Positions 25,384 through 34,831 are shown, numbered from the stretch's first letter. The stretch is 64,000 nucleotides of DNA from Halobacteriales archaeon QS_8_69_26 (GCA_003023195.1 PXRX01000008.1:1-64000); one strand, 5' to 3'. Notes: generated from the letters alone by a model not told the origin. Program-made: numbers and translations.

Positions 25384-26769
25384 CTAGCCGAACGGCCCCA
25401 TCCCGCCGGGACCGCCGCCACCGCCCTGGCCCTGCATCTGTTTCATCATACGCTGCATGTCGGCGTCGCCCATCCCCTGGAACTGGTTGAGGGTGCGCTC
25501 CATCATCTTGTGTTGCTGGAGCAACTCGCGGACCCGGTCCTCGTCGGTGCCCGATCCGCGGGCGATCCGCCGGACCTGGGAGGCGCCGACCGACCGGGGG
25601 TTCTCGAGTTCCTCCTCGGTCATCGAGTCCATGACGACCTCGAAGGTCCGCATCCGGTCCTGGGTGACGTCCATGGCGTCGTCGGGCAACTGGTCCTTGA
25701 TCCCCCCACCGAGGCCGGGGATCATGTCCATCACCTGGTCCAGCGGGCCCATCCGGTTCATCGCCTCCATCTGCTTTTGCATGTCCTTCAGGGTGAACTG
25801 GCCGTCGAGGATGTCCTCGGGATCCCAGTCCTCCTCCTCCTCGCCCGTCTCCTGCATCGCCCGCTCGACGCGCTCGGTCAACTGCTTCAGGTCGCCCATC
25901 CCCAGCAGCCGGGAGATGAACCCGTCGGGCTCGAAGCGCTCGACGTCCTGGACCGTCTCGCCGGTCCCGAGGAAGGCGATGGAGGAGCCGGTCTCGTTGA
26001 CCGCCGTCAGCGCGCCGCCACCCTTCGCGGTCCCGTCGAGCTTCGTGATCGCGACGCCGTCGATACCGATGGACTCGTCGAACTGCTGGGCCTGCTCCTT
26101 CGCGCCCTGGCCGATGGCCGCGTCGAGCACCAGCAGGCTCCGGTCGGGCGCGACGGCCCGCTCTATCTCCTCGATTTCGGCGACGAGTTCGTCCTCGAGG
26201 GCGTGGCGCCCGGCGGTGTCGACGATGACCACCTCGGCGTCCCCCACCGCTTCGAGTCCGTCGCGAGCGATCTGGACGGGGTCGTCGGCGTCGGGGTCGC
26301 CGTAGAACTCGACCTCCGCGCGCTCGGCCATCTCCTTGGCCTGGTCGTAGGCGCCCGGGCGGAAGGTGTCGGTCTGGATCACGGCGGGGCGCAGGCCCTT
26401 CTTCGAGAACCACCACGCCATCTTCGCCGCGGTGGTGGTCTTCCCCGACCCCTGCAGGCCGGCCAGCAGGATCGTCTGCTCCTCCAGGGGGAGTTCGGTC
26501 GACTCCCCCACCAGGCCGACCATCTCCTCGTAGACGATCCGCAGGACGTGGTCCCTGGCGGAGGTGCCCGGCGGCGGTTCCTCGTCCAGCGCCCGGGACT
26601 CGATGGAGTCCGACAGCTCCATCACCAGGCTCGTGTCCACGTCGGCCTGCAGGAGCGACCGCTGGATCTCCCTGACGACGTCCTTGACGTCCTCCTCGCT
26701 GATGCGGGACTTGCCCCGTAGCTTGTCGAGGGTGCCACGGAGCGAACTCCCCAGATCGTCGAGTACCAT
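25384..26769 (-). CDS. srp54: Signal recognition particle GTPase SRP54
   Basis: 461-residue GTPase that, with 7S RNA and SRP19, targets nascent membrane proteins to FtsY. N domain: [24 protein letters not shown] domain: G1 [28 protein letters not shown]3 [14 protein letters not shown]4 [12 protein letters not shown] domain: Met-rich helices ([55 protein letters not shown]) binding signal sequences and SRP RNA. It ends in a Gly-rich tail. The ATG at 26769 has a TATA-like CCTTTAACGG about 30 bases upstream. The partner ftsY lies at 35598. Confidence 0.96.
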   Translation of the reverse strand: MVLDDLGSSLRGTLDKLRGKSRISEEDVKDVVREIQRSLLQADVDTSLVMELSDSIESRALDEEPPPGTSARDHVLRIVYEEMVGLVGESTELPLEEQTILLAGLQGSGKTTTAAKMAWWFSKKGLRPAVIQTDTFRPGAYDQAKEMAERAEVEFYGDPDADDPVQIARDGLEAVGDAEVVIVDTAGRHALEDELVAEIEEIERAVAPDRSLLVLDAAIGQGAKEQAQQFDESIGIDGVAITKLDGTAKGGGALTAVNETGSSIAFLGTGETVQDVERFEPDGFISRLLGMGDLKQLTERVERAMQETGEEEEDWDPEDILDGQFTLKDMQKQMEAMNRMGPLDQVMDMIPGLGGGIKDQLPDDAMDVTQDRMRTFEVVMDSMTEEELENPRSVGASQVRRIARGSGTDEDRVRELLQQHKMMERTLNQFQGMGDADMQRMMKQMQGQGGGGGPGGMGPFG

Positions 26770-26793
26770 TTGCTCCTGGGTAGGCGCTGGGTC

Positions 26794-26803
26794 CGTTAAA
26801 GGC
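26794..26803 (-). promoter_or_regulatory. TATA-like box of srp54
   Basis: Minus-strand CCTTTAACGG about 29 bases before the ATG at 26769. Confidence 0.5.
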
Positions 26804-26850
26804 TTTGTTCACGGGGATCGCCGGCGGTGACCCCCTCCAGCGGGGGCCGG

Positions 26851-28152
26851 TCAGGTCGGGTCCGGCGCCGGGTCGCCCCCGCTACCCGTCCCGGAGTCGT
26901 CGGTCTCGCCGGCCATCTCCCGGACGTAGCGGATCCGCTCGGGGATCGGCGGGTGGCTGTGGTGGAAGGCGGCGTACCAGGGGTGCGGGAAGGGGTTCGA
27001 GAGGTTCTCGCCGGCCAGGGTCGACAGAGCGTCGGCCATCGGCTCGCCGGCCCCCATCACGTCGACGGCGAAGGAGTCGGCCTCTCGCTCGTGGGCCAGC
27101 GAGAGCCTGTTCTGGAGGGGCGCGGTCCAGCGGGTCACCGGCAGGACCCACAGCAGTGCCAGGAGCAGGCCGGCGTGGGTCGTCTCGGGAACCCCGAACA
27201 TCGCGTACAGCCACTCCGTCGAGAGCAGGAACTGGAGGGCGGCCAGGACCACCCCGGCCTGGACCGCGCCGGCGGCCAGGAGCTTCCAGATGTGGCCCTT
27301 CTTCCAGTGGGCCAGTTCGTGCGCGAGGACGCTCTGGACCTCCGGCAACTCCATGTGCTCGACGAGGGTGTCGAACAGGACGACGCGCTTGGTGCGGCCA
27401 AAGCCCGAGAAGAACGCGTTCGAGTGGCTCGACCGCCGGGAAGCGTCCATCTCGTAGACCTGCTCGCACCTGAACCCGGCGCGCTCGAAGACGTCCTCGA
27501 CGCCGGTCCGGAGTTCGCCCTCCTCTATCGGCTCGAAGTCGTAGAACAGCGGCGCGATCACCCGGGGGATCAGGACCTGCAGCGCCAGGCTGACGACGAC
27601 GTACAGCGCCCAGACCGCCAGCCACCAGGGGCCGACGGTCCCGACCAGCCACAGCACGGCCGCCGTGAGCGGGGCGACCAGCGCCACCGTAATCGCAGTG
27701 GAGACGGCCCGGTCGCGCACCCACAGCCGCGGGGTCTGGTTGTTGAAGTCGAATATCTCCTCGACGACGAACGTGTCGACGAGGTCGAACGGCCACCCCG
27801 CCGCCGAGTAGAGAACGACCGCACCCGTGACGAAGACGACCCCCGCCCCGAGTTCGCCCAGGCCCGTCCCCTGGAGGGCCGCGACGGCGTCGGCGAACAG
27901 GCCGGAGTAGAGGACGAGCAACACCCCGGCGAGCAGGACCCACGACTGCAGGAGCGAGAGCCCCGTCTTGGCGCGGTGGTAGTCGGTCAACCGCTCGGTG
28001 TCCTCCACGTCCAGGGTCTCCTCGACCCACTCCCGTTCCTCCCGGACCGTCCGTTCCCCGTGTCGCAGGTTCACGATCGCGAGGGCCGAGAAGAACGCCT
28101 CGGTTCCCACCAGCAGTACGACGAACAGCGCGTGATACAGGTGCGTGCTCAT
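26851..28152 (-). CDS. M48 metalloprotease, Ste24/CAAX-prenyl-protease-like
   Basis: 433-residue membrane zinc protease. N-terminal helices (about residues 5-25, 65-110 and 150-200) are followed by the active site HELAHWKKGH (His278 first ligand) and the third ligand Glu in LAHEREADSFAVDVMG. NAFFSGFGRTKRVVLFDTLVEH and the C-terminal HSHPPIPERIRYVREM are typical of Ste24-type M48A enzymes, which clip or degrade membrane proteins. A second M48 gene of the HtpX type lies 450 bases upstream in the same direction. Confidence 0.92.
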   Translation of the reverse strand: MSTHLYHALFVVLLVGTEAFFSALAIVNLRHGERTVREEREWVEETLDVEDTERLTDYHRAKTGLSLLQSWVLLAGVLLVLYSGLFADAVAALQGTGLGELGAGVVFVTGAVVLYSAAGWPFDLVDTFVVEEIFDFNNQTPRLWVRDRAVSTAITVALVAPLTAAVLWLVGTVGPWWLAVWALYVVVSLALQVLIPRVIAPLFYDFEPIEEGELRTGVEDVFERAGFRCEQVYEMDASRRSSHSNAFFSGFGRTKRVVLFDTLVEHMELPEVQSVLAHELAHWKKGHIWKLLAAGAVQAGVVLAALQFLLSTEWLYAMFGVPETTHAGLLLALLWVLPVTRWTAPLQNRLSLAHEREADSFAVDVMGAGEPMADALSTLAGENLSNPFPHPWYAAFHHSHPPIPERIRYVREMAGETDDSGTGSGGDPAPDPT

Positions 28153-28599
28153 GATCCCTCCCGCCGGCGTGGGCGGCCCGACTCCGGCGGGTCGCCCCCG
28201 ACCGACCCCGCCGGTCGTGACCCATCCCCACGCCGGTCGTTACCCCGGGATCCGACCCCCCGGAATTTGAGGCTGGCGACATCCGTCGGCGGCGACGAGC
28301 GACTCCGCAGACTGATCCACCCGTCCGAACGTCCCCCCGGCGCGCGAGGAACGCGCGAGGGACGACCGACCGTCGAGCAGGGGTCCGACCGGAGGGAGCG
28401 ACCCCGGGAGACGGGAGGGAGTCGGCTGGGGAGGGCGTGGTGACCGACCCGACGTTCGAACGCGACACCGACGCCTCCGGTGATCGGTACCCGACGCTCC
28501 GCGGTCGGTGATCGGCGGTCGACACCGAATGGAGGAACGGCGTGGCGCGGTCGGACCGGCGGCGACACGGCAGCGCCGCCGATCCCCCGGTGACACGGT
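28153..28599. other. Gene-free spacer holding a MITE-like element
   Basis: Between the two M48 genes, 447 bases contain no supported gene. The middle is the 133-bp element described separately at 28326-28458; the remainder is GC-rich unique sequence. Confidence 0.6.
28326..28458 (+). mobile_element. MITE-like dispersed element, copy A (133 bp)
   Basis: Bounded by CGAACGTC (28326-28333) and its inverted repeat GACGTTCG (28451-28458). Inside are a hairpin-forming CGCGCG...CGCGCG segment (about 28341-28358), the block GAGGGACGACCGAC, and GGAGTCGGCTGGGGAGGGCGTGG near the right end. A related copy in reverse orientation is at 36749-36851; it has the same ends and blocks but is about 30 bases shorter in the middle. 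No ORF; non-autonomous mobile or structured element is inferred. Confidence 0.65.
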
Positions 28600-29502
28600 T
28601 CAGGCGGAGAGGTCGCGCTCCATCGACCGGAGGCGCTCGACCCGCCGCTCGGTCGGCGGGTGGGTGCGCATGATCTCCGGGACGTCGAACCGCGATCCCC
28701 CCGGGACGGCGTACAGCGCGTTCATGCCGGCGCCAGCCCGGAGGTCCTCCTCCGGGCGGTCGTCCTCGTCCTCGTCCTCGGCTGCGAGCGTCTCCAGCGC
28801 GGCGGCCAGGGCCGCGGGATCCCCCGTTATCAGGGCGGCGCCGCGGTCGGCGGCGTACTCCCGGTAGCGCGACAGGGCACGGATCAGCACGTAGCTGCCG
28901 GCCCAGACGACCAGCGAGACGAGGACGGCGACCAGCAACCAGGGAACCCCGGACTCCCCCCCGGAACTCCCCCCGTCGCCGCCGTCCCCGAACCACCAGA
29001 CGTGCCGGACCACGGCGTAGGCGACCGTCGAGAGAGCGGACACGAGGGTGAGCACGGTCGCGTCGCGGTGCGCGACGTGCGCCAGCTCGTGGGCCAGCAC
29101 CGCGTCGAGCTCCTCCCCGTCCAGCGCGTCCAGCAGGCCGGTCGTCACGCAGACGACCGCCGACTCCCGGCTCCTGCCCGCGGCGAAGGCGTTGCGGTCG
29201 GGCGAGTCCACGACCGCGAGGTCGGGCGCAGGCACTCCGGCGGTCCTCGACAGGCGGACGAGGCGCGCGTGCAGGTCCGGGTACGCCGCCGGGTCGACGC
29301 GTTCCGCGCCGGTGGCCCGGAGCGCGATCCGATCGGCGTAGCGGTACTGGGCGGCGACGGCGAGGCCCGCGCCGGCGACCACCAGGACCGTGCTCCCGGT
29401 GGCCTTCGCCAGCGCGGCGACAAGGCCCAGGTACAGCACCCCCAGGCCGGCCAGCGTCGCGGCCATGCGGAGGCGGAGCCCCCAGTCCGCCGTCACCCTC
29501 AT
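28600..29502 (-). CDS. htpX: M48 metalloprotease, HtpX-like
   Basis: 300-residue membrane-bound zinc protease of the HtpX type, which removes misfolded membrane proteins. Two N-terminal helices (about residues 12-52), the active site VLAHELAHVAHRDA (first His about residue 139), a Gly/Ser-rich loop with the next membrane helix (PWLLVAVLVSLVVWAGSYVL), and the third ligand Glu in RYREYAADRGAAL. The C-terminus has the family motif RTHPPTERRVERLRSM. Start ATG at 29502 fits the family N-terminus. Confidence 0.9.
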   Translation of the reverse strand: MRVTADWGLRLRMAATLAGLGVLYLGLVAALAKATGSTVLVVAGAGLAVAAQYRYADRIALRATGAERVDPAAYPDLHARLVRLSRTAGVPAPDLAVVDSPDRNAFAAGRSRESAVVCVTTGLLDALDGEELDAVLAHELAHVAHRDATVLTLVSALSTVAYAVVRHVWWFGDGGDGGSSGGESGVPWLLVAVLVSLVVWAGSYVLIRALSRYREYAADRGAALITGDPAALAAALETLAAEDEDEDDRPEEDLRAGAGMNALYAVPGGSRFDVPEIMRTHPPTERRVERLRSMERDLSA

Positions 29503-29640
29503 GCCCGTCCGTTCCTGGCACCCGACCCCTCTTGAGTACGTCGCAATACTGTCGACAAAGTCGTTACCAACGACACGAAGGCAACTGGCGACACCGGTCG
29601 GCTCGGACGGGGACCAGCCGGCGTCTGCCGGGATCCGGTC

Positions 29641-30108
29641 TCAGGTGAACCGCCCGGTGACCTCGTCGCACTCGGCACAGCGGGCCAGGATCGCCGACCT
29701 GTCGTCGGCCATCTCCAGGTCCTGCGGGGTTCGGCTCCCGCAGGACTCGCAGTCCCGGAGTATCTCGGTCTCGCCGGCCTCCTGGGGTGCGCCGAGGACG
29801 AGCACCCGGGCCGGTTCGTCGCCGGCGTTGCGCGAGCGCTGGTACTCGCCCGGACCGAACCGGAGGAGTTCGCCCGCCGAGGCCGTGACCTCGCCCTCGT
29901 CGGTCTCGAAGGTGATTGTCCCCTCCAGGGGGACGAACACCTCCTCCTGGGCGCTGTGGACGTGGTAGCCGTAGGCGGTCGACTCCCCGGGTTCGAGTTC
30001 GTAGTAGTTCAGCGCCAGGTCGGTCGTCCCGAGCGCGTCGGTCAGCGGACGGATCACGCTGGCCGGGCCCATTCGGGACTCCATCTCGGAGAGGGTCACC
30101 TTTCGCAT
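29641..30108 (-). CDS. Cupin-domain protein with C-terminal zinc ribbon
   Basis: 155 residues. The cupin core has motif 1 AYGYHVHSAQEEVFVPLEG (two His and a Glu as likely metal ligands) and motif 2 ASAGELLRFGPGEYQRSRN. The C-terminus carries two Cys pairs, CESCGSR and CAECDEV, forming a probable zinc ribbon. Cupin plus ribbon is a known haloarchaeal combination; its ligand or substrate is unknown. The ribbon could mediate protein or nucleic-acid contact. Confidence 0.82.
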   Translation of the reverse strand: MRKVTLSEMESRMGPASVIRPLTDALGTTDLALNYYELEPGESTAYGYHVHSAQEEVFVPLEGTITFETDEGEVTASAGELLRFGPGEYQRSRNAGDEPARVLVLGAPQEAGETEILRDCESCGSRTPQDLEMADDRSAILARCAECDEVTGRFT

Positions 30109-30192
30109 ACCACGACCGAGGGCGTCGCGGGACTAAAAGCGGTCGGAGCGGCCCGCCGCGGGGATCAAGGGGTTCCCAGCCGGACGACCGGT

Positions 30193-30852
30193 GTGAAACA
30201 CGTCCGACTCGAACTCACCGCCAACGGTCGCGAACGGGAGATCCATCCGATGTACGACCTGCTGGCGAACCACTCCTCGGTCGACCGGGCGAAGACCACG
30301 CACTGGAACGCCTCCGGCGGGGAACTCGGGATCATGCACTTCGTCTACGGGGACCTGACGGCCTTCGAGGCGGAACTCGCTGACATCGACTCGGTCCTGG
30401 ACTACGAACTCACCCGGGTCGACGACGACTCCTTCGACGCGTACCTGCGGTGTGTCACCGGCGACGCCGCCGGCGACCTGTTCGAGACCCTGACCCGGGG
30501 TCGGCTGGTGGTCGTCCACCCGATCGAGTGGGATCCCGACGGCACCCAGTCCATCGCCGTGGTGGGGTCGCCCGGCGAGATCCAGGCGGTCGCCGACGGC
30601 GTTCCGGACCCCGTCGAGTGCACGGTCCGGGAGATCGGTGGACTGGAGAAAGCGGCCGAGGCGGCGACGGCGAAACTGAGCGACCGCCAGCGGGAGGCCC
30701 TGGAGAGCGCCCTGGACCTGAGGTACTACGACGCGCCGCGCGAGGCGAGCGTCGAGGACGTCGCCCCAGAGATCGGCTGTGCGCGGAGTACGGCCGCCGA
30801 ACACCTCCGGAAGACGGAGTCGAAGCTCCTGCACTCGGTCTTTCGGGGATAG
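30193..30852 (+). CDS. Bacterio-opsin-activator-like HTH regulator
   Basis: 219-residue transcription regulator of the Bat/HTH_10 family. An N-terminal sensory-like domain (KHVRLELTANGREREIHPMYDLL to VRFIGGLEK-like, about residues 1-150) precedes the C-terminal helix-turn-helix: LSDRQREALESALDLRYYDAPREASVEDVAPEIGCARSTAAEHLRKTESKLL. I chose GTG 30193 because it gives the conserved N-terminus directly and upstream codons are unlike coding sequence. It is divergent from the cupin gene across 84 bases and may regulate it. Target genes are unknown. Confidence 0.85.
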   Translation: MKHVRLELTANGREREIHPMYDLLANHSSVDRAKTTHWNASGGELGIMHFVYGDLTAFEAELADIDSVLDYELTRVDDDSFDAYLRCVTGDAAGDLFETLTRGRLVVVHPIEWDPDGTQSIAVVGSPGEIQAVADGVPDPVECTVREIGGLEKAAEAATAKLSDRQREALESALDLRYYDAPREASVEDVAPEIGCARSTAAEHLRKTESKLLHSVFRG

Positions 30853-30906
30853 TCGCGGGGGGGTCGGCCGGGTTGGCGGGACAGACCGCCCGATCCGCTC
30901 GAACTA

Positions 30907-31323
30907 TCAGGAGAAGTCGGTACTGACCTCGATCTCGGTTCCTGCCAGGGCCGTGGAGACCGGACAGGCCGCCTCGGCTCGCTCGACGACGGCCGCGAAC
31001 TCCTCGGCAGTGGCGTCGGGGACGACGCCGTCGACGGCGATCCGAACCGACGGGATCTCGAACCCGGCTTCGGTCCGTTCGAGGGTGACCGTCGCGGACG
31101 CGTCGACGTCGACCACGTCGTAGCCGGACTGGTCGAGGAGGTACGCGGCGGTCATCGCGAAGCAACTCGCGTGGCTCGCGGCGAGCAGTTCCTCCGGGTC
31201 CGTGGCGTCCGCGGTCTCCGGGGTGGCGTAGGTGCCACTCCAGACGCCGCTCCCGGGGGAGACGTCGCCGTCGCCGTCCATTACCGGTCCGTGCCACGTC
31301 GCGTCGGCAGTGCAGTCGGGCAT
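30907..31323 (-). CDS. OsmC-family peroxiredoxin-like protein
   Basis: 138-residue OsmC/Ohr-type thiol peroxidase, expected to reduce organic hydroperoxides. Both catalytic Cys are visible: LLAASHASCFAMTAAYLL (about residue 55) and AEAACPVSTAL (about residue 118). The N-terminal GVWSGTYATPE and TDPEELLAAS motifs match the OsmC subgroup. It is convergent with the Bat-like regulator, their stops being only 54 bases apart. Confidence 0.9.
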   Translation of the reverse strand: MPDCTADATWHGPVMDGDGDVSPGSGVWSGTYATPETADATDPEELLAASHASCFAMTAAYLLDQSGYDVVDVDASATVTLERTEAGFEIPSVRIAVDGVVPDATAEEFAAVVERAEAACPVSTALAGTEIEVSTDFS

Positions 31324-31488
31324 CGCAGTTCCCAGTACCGGCGGGTCACCGGAGTCGCTGGTGCGGGACTCCTCCGGGGGGTTTATCCGGTGTACCCGCC
31401 GGGCGCAGTCGGCGTCGACGACTCCGGCCGACGGTCGGGACCGCCTGTCGGCACCGACGACTCCGGGTGACGACCACGACCCGGGGCG

Positions 31489-31986
31489 TTACTCGTCGTC
31501 TTCCTCCGCCACCTCGGTCCAGTAGTCCAGGCCCTCCTCGTTCGGGAAGTACCCGGAGACGGGCCGCTCGTCACTGCCCCCCGGTGGGGATCCGGTGTAG
31601 ACGCCGAACGCGTCGGCGTCGGGGTAGACGGTGACGTCCGGCGTGTCCATCGTCGAGACGATCAGGAAGCGCAGGGTGTCCTCGCCGTCGTTCCGGAGCG
31701 CGTGGCCCCCGCGCTCGTCGGCCGGGAAGGCGGCGTAGTCGCCCGCTTCGACCGACTGTTCGCCCTCCGGGGTCCGCAACGTCCCCTCGCCGGCGAGGAC
31801 GTAGAGGGCCTCCTCGTTGCCGTTGTGGTAGTGGTACGGCCACCCGTGCTTGCCGGGCGGCATCTCGTAGAGGCTACACCCCAGGCGTTCGCCGCCGGCC
31901 GCCTCGCCCAGTTGCTTGCGCCGGAATCGGGCCTCGCCGTGTTCGAACTCGGTCCACTCCAGGTCGGATTCGCCGGTGATCCGCAT
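31489..31986 (-). CDS. Cupin-domain protein
   Basis: 165-residue cupin. Motif 1 HYHNGNEEALYVLAGEGTLRTPEG carries the metal ligands (His, His, Glu) and motif 2 is AGDYAAFPADERGGHALRNDGE, with a final strand FLIVSTMDTPDVTVYPD. The C-terminal 40 residues (GVYTGSPPGG to TEVAEEDDE) are an acidic tail. Similar haloarchaeal proteins are annotated only as cupins; substrate unknown. Confidence 0.85.
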   Translation of the reverse strand: MRITGESDLEWTEFEHGEARFRRKQLGEAAGGERLGCSLYEMPPGKHGWPYHYHNGNEEALYVLAGEGTLRTPEGEQSVEAGDYAAFPADERGGHALRNDGEDTLRFLIVSTMDTPDVTVYPDADAFGVYTGSPPGGSDERPVSGYFPNEEGLDYWTEVAEEDDE

Positions 31987-32041
31987 ACCCGTCCGGGGGA
32001 CCTGGCGAGTGAAAGTCGTTCCCCCGGCGACGCACGTCCGT

Positions 32042-32356
32042 TCACCCGGCGACGATCACGTACGCGTTCCAGACGGTAATGACCAGCCCCAGGCCGCCGA
32101 TGAGGAGCGCCACCTCGTCGTCGACGTTGTACGGGTGGAGCCGGTCGAAGAAGTAGTAGAACCCGTAGAGACCGATGACGACCCCGGCCTTCAGCAGTAC
32201 CATCCCGACCCGGCCCCACTCCGCCAGCACCGCCGCGGCGACCGGGTTGCTCTCGGCCGCACTCGCACCGAGGCCGACGGCGGTCGTGACCGAGTCGCCC
32301 ACCACGAACGCCACGAAGGCGAACAGCCAGAGCCAGGTATGGTGCTTGTGCTCCAT
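32042..32356 (-). CDS. Four-helix membrane protein (DUF5658-like)
   Basis: 104-residue integral membrane protein. Four helices: LWLFAFVAFVVGDSVTTAVG, ESNPVAAAVLAEWG, VGMVLLKAGVVIGLYGFYYF and ALLIGGLGLVITVWNAYV. The motif DSVTT plus NP in the first loop is typical of the DUF5658 family (DxxTT...NP). Function unknown. The start ATG at 32356 directly follows the decayed SAMP-like gene remnant, so its promoter lies inside the remnant. Confidence 0.75.
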   Translation of the reverse strand: MEHKHHTWLWLFAFVAFVVGDSVTTAVGLGASAAESNPVAAAVLAEWGRVGMVLLKAGVVIGLYGFYYFFDRLHPYNVDDEVALLIGGLGLVITVWNAYVIVAG

Positions 32357-32399
32357 GACCCCCGCTACCGAGGTGGGTCGGGGGTCGTGGAAAATCTGA

Positions 32400-32545
32400 C
32401 GCTTGCGGGCGCTCCGGGTGCCCGCCCGGGGCCACCTCGAACAGCGCCTCGGGGCGTCGCGGATCGTCCCGCCCGGTTCGACGATGACTTCGATTTCCTT
32501 CGCGCCGACCCTTGCCGCGAACTCGCCGAAGCGTCTCCACTTCAT
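32400..32545 (-). pseudogene. Ubiquitin-like SAMP/MoaD-type protein remnant
   Basis: Starting at ATG 32545, MKWRRFGEFAARVGAKEIEVIVEPGGTIRDA matches the N-terminal half of small archaeal modifier/MoaD-type proteins (compare MEWKLFADLAE and the TVGDALDAL helix of SAMP1). At about 32452 the frame shifts, and the next segment EALFEVAPGGHPE continues the helix in another frame. Then similarity is lost, and the C-terminal diglycine needed for conjugation or sulfur transfer is absent. It is therefore a broken relic cut by a deletion at the promoter of the following gene. Confidence 0.6.
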
Positions 32546-32714
32546 ACGAGAGGCAAGGACGGCGACGAGCATAGCGGTTAGCCGGGGCCCCTCGGGGACC
32601 GTCCGGGTCGTTTTCGCGTGCGACCAGTACGACCTCCCCGGACCGTTAACATCCGTGATACGACGGGGATCGGACACTGGGTTTAGGCCGACCGAAAAAT
32701 GGTAACTGGATTGA

Positions 32715-32725
32715 TAATACTTAAG
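32715..32725 (+). promoter_or_regulatory. TATA box of ZIP transporter
   Basis: TAATACTTAAG centred about 28 bases before the ATG at 32749. Confidence 0.65.
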
Positions 32726-32748
32726 CGGCCGGAGTGCCGGGATCCGAC

Positions 32749-33570
32749 ATGGCGTTGCTGGCGAACCTCGTGCTGGTCTTCGTCGCGGGACTGCTCACGG
32801 CCCTGGCGACGGGCCTTGGTGCGCTCCCCTTCTTCCTCGTCGAGGACATCCCCGACCGGTGGAACGTCGTCCTCTGGGGCCTCGCGTCGGGGATCATGGT
32901 CTCGGCGTCGGTGTTCGGCCTGGTCGACGAGGGTCTGGCCGAGGTCGGTGGTGGCCCGGTCGACGCCCTCCTCGCCATCGGCCCCGGCGCCCTCGCGGGG
33001 GTCGCCCTCGTGGTCGTCGGCCACCGCGTCCTGGAGGGTGCCGAGGTGGACCCGCGGCAGTACGAGGCGGCCGACTTCAGGAAACTGGTGCTGATCCTGG
33101 GGATCCTGACGGTCCACTCGTTCCCGGAGGGGGTCGCCGTCGGCGTCGCCTTCGCGGACCTGGGGCTGGATTCGGCCGACGCCGTCGTCCTGGGCGGCCT
33201 GTCGGTGCCCCTGCTGGCCGTCTTCATGACCGTCGCCATCTCCATCCACAACGTGCCCGAGGGCGTCGCCATCTCGATCCCACTGCGGGCGATGGACGTC
33301 GGCGAGTGGCGGATGGTCTGGTGGGCGGTCTTCTCCAGTCTCCCCCAACCGATCGGGGCAGTGATCGCCTACGCGTTCGTGCGCCTCGCCCGCGAGTTCC
33401 TGCCCTTCGGCTTCGGATTCGCCGCCGGGGCGATGGTCTACCTCGTGGCGACCGAGTTCGTCCCCGAGGCCCTGGAGACCGGCGCTGACCTGCCGAACCG
33501 CGGCCGGCCCGAACTCGCCGGGGGGCTGGTGGTCGGTCTGCTGGTGATGGCGCCACTGGCACTGTTCTGA
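32749..33570 (+). CDS. ZIP-family divalent metal transporter
   Basis: 273-residue importer of zinc or similar divalent cations. Eight hydrophobic segments are predicted. The metal-binding signature of ZIP helices IV and V is present: LTVHSFPEGVAVGVAF and AISIHNVPEGVAISIPL. Segment I-II contains GLGALPFFLVEDIPDRW. The short His-poor central loop suggests the GufA-like bacterial/archaeal subgroup. It stands alone with a good TATA box; ATG at 32749 chosen by spacing. Confidence 0.9.
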   Translation: MALLANLVLVFVAGLLTALATGLGALPFFLVEDIPDRWNVVLWGLASGIMVSASVFGLVDEGLAEVGGGPVDALLAIGPGALAGVALVVVGHRVLEGAEVDPRQYEAADFRKLVLILGILTVHSFPEGVAVGVAFADLGLDSADAVVLGGLSVPLLAVFMTVAISIHNVPEGVAISIPLRAMDVGEWRMVWWAVFSSLPQPIGAVIAYAFVRLAREFLPFGFGFAAGAMVYLVATEFVPEALETGADLPNRGRPELAGGLVVGLLVMAPLALF

Positions 33571-33675
33571 TCCACCGGCGGGAGTGTCGGATCCCGGTCG
33601 GTCCGGACCGCTCCCGGCGGGTCCGGATCCGCGCCCTGTCTTGCGGCTGCCGAGGGTCGCTCCCGAAGAGACACA

Positions 33676-33684
33676 TCTTTAAGC
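33676..33684 (+). promoter_or_regulatory. TATA box of ribosomal/aIF6 operon
   Basis: TCTTTAAGC centred about 29 bases before the ATG at 33709. Confidence 0.6.
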
Positions 33685-33708
33685 GACGCCGGGGAAATGA
33701 CGCTCACT

Positions 33709-33861
33709 ATGGGCAAGAAGTCGAAGGCCAAGAAGAAGCGCCTGAGCAAGCTGGAGCGCCAGAACAGTCGGGTCCCGACGTGGGTCATCCTCAAGACCGA
33801 CCGGGACGTCCAGCGAAACCCCAAGCGCCGCAACTGGCGGCGGGGCGACACGGACGAGTAA
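33709..33861 (+). CDS. rpl39e: 50S ribosomal protein L39e
   Basis: A 50-residue, strongly basic protein of the large-subunit exit tunnel: [31 protein letters not shown] and [14 protein letters not shown]. Length and composition match archaeal L39e exactly. It opens the conserved archaeal cluster L39e-L31e-aIF6-LX-prefoldin-ftsY. Confidence 0.95.
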   Translation: MGKKSKAKKKRLSKLERQNSRVPTWVILKTDRDVQRNPKRRNWRRGDTDE

Positions 33862-33864
33862 CCG

Positions 33865-34143
33865 ATGAGCGCCAACGACTTCGAGGAACGGATCGTGACG
33901 GTCCCGCTGGGGGAGGCCAAGGCCGAGGCCAAGCACAAGCGCGCCGACCGGGCGATGGTTCTCGTCCGCGAACACCTCGCCAAGCACTTCTCGGTGCCCG
34001 AGGACAGCGTCCGCCTCGACCCCTCGATAAACGAGGCGGTCTGGTCGCGCGGTCGCTCGAAGCCCCCGAGCACGCTCCGGGTGCGGGCGGCCCGCTTCGA
34101 GGAGGACGCGGAGGCCGTCGTCGAGGCCGAACACGCCGAGTGA
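33865..34143 (+). CDS. rpl31e: 50S ribosomal protein L31e
   Basis: 92-residue ribosomal protein near the exit tunnel: [49 protein letters not shown] and an acidic C-terminus ([14 protein letters not shown]) typical of halophiles. It starts 3 bases after the L39e stop and is followed 4 bases later by aIF6, so translation is coupled. Confidence 0.95.
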   Translation: MSANDFEERIVTVPLGEAKAEAKHKRADRAMVLVREHLAKHFSVPEDSVRLDPSINEAVWSRGRSKPPSTLRVRAARFEEDAEAVVEAEHAE

Positions 34144-34147
34144 CAGC

Positions 34148-34807
34148 GTGCTACGGACCGCCTTCGCTGGGTCCCCGTACGTCGGCGTCTTCGCCAGGGC
34201 GACCGACCGGTGCGTCCTGACCGGTCCCGACGCCGAGGACGTCGACGCCCTGGAAGAGGAGTTCGAGGTTCCGGTCGTCACCACCACGATCGGCGGGTCC
34301 TCGACGGTCGGGTCGCTCGCGGTCGGGAACTCCTCCGGCCTCGTCGTCAGCGGTCGCGCCATCGAGGAGGAGTGCGAGACGATAGAGTCCGAAGCGGGCG
34401 TCGAGGTCACCCAGCTTCCGGGCAGGCTCAACGCCGCCGGTAACGTCGTCCTCGCCAACGACCGGGCGGCCTACGTCCACCCCGACCTCTCCGACGAGGC
34501 GGTCCGGACCGTCGAGGACGCCCTGGACGTGCCCGTCGAGCGCGGCGAAATCGCGGACGTCCGCACCGTCGGGACCGCCGCCGTCGCCACCGACGCGGGC
34601 GTACTCTGCCACCCGAAGGTGACCGACGCCCAGCTCGAACACCTCGAAGAGCTGTTCGGCGGCTACGCCGACGTCGGGACGGTCAACTACGGGGCACCCC
34701 TCGTGGGGTCGGGCCTGGTCGCCAACGAGCACGGCTACGTGGTCGGCCGGGACACTACCGGCCCCGAACTCGGACGGATCGAGGACGTGCTCGGGTTCAT
34801 CGACTAG
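34148..34807 (+). CDS. eif6: Translation initiation factor aIF-6
   Basis: 219-residue ribosome anti-association factor built from five pseudo-symmetric beta-alpha repeats: [85 protein letters not shown] and [31 protein letters not shown]. The start is GTG at 34148, in register with the family N-terminus. It is third in the operon. Confidence 0.95.
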   Translation: MLRTAFAGSPYVGVFARATDRCVLTGPDAEDVDALEEEFEVPVVTTTIGGSSTVGSLAVGNSSGLVVSGRAIEEECETIESEAGVEVTQLPGRLNAAGNVVLANDRAAYVHPDLSDEAVRTVEDALDVPVERGEIADVRTVGTAAVATDAGVLCHPKVTDAQLEHLEELFGGYADVGTVNYGAPLVGSGLVANEHGYVVGRDTTGPELGRIEDVLGFID

Positions 34808-34831
34808 GGCACGGGGACGATCCCGCACCGA

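Noticed and set aside
23885-26812. 975-codon open frame on the minus strand
   Set aside because: Out-of-frame reading of srp54 followed by antisense of the subtilase gene; Arg/Gly-rich without any domain.
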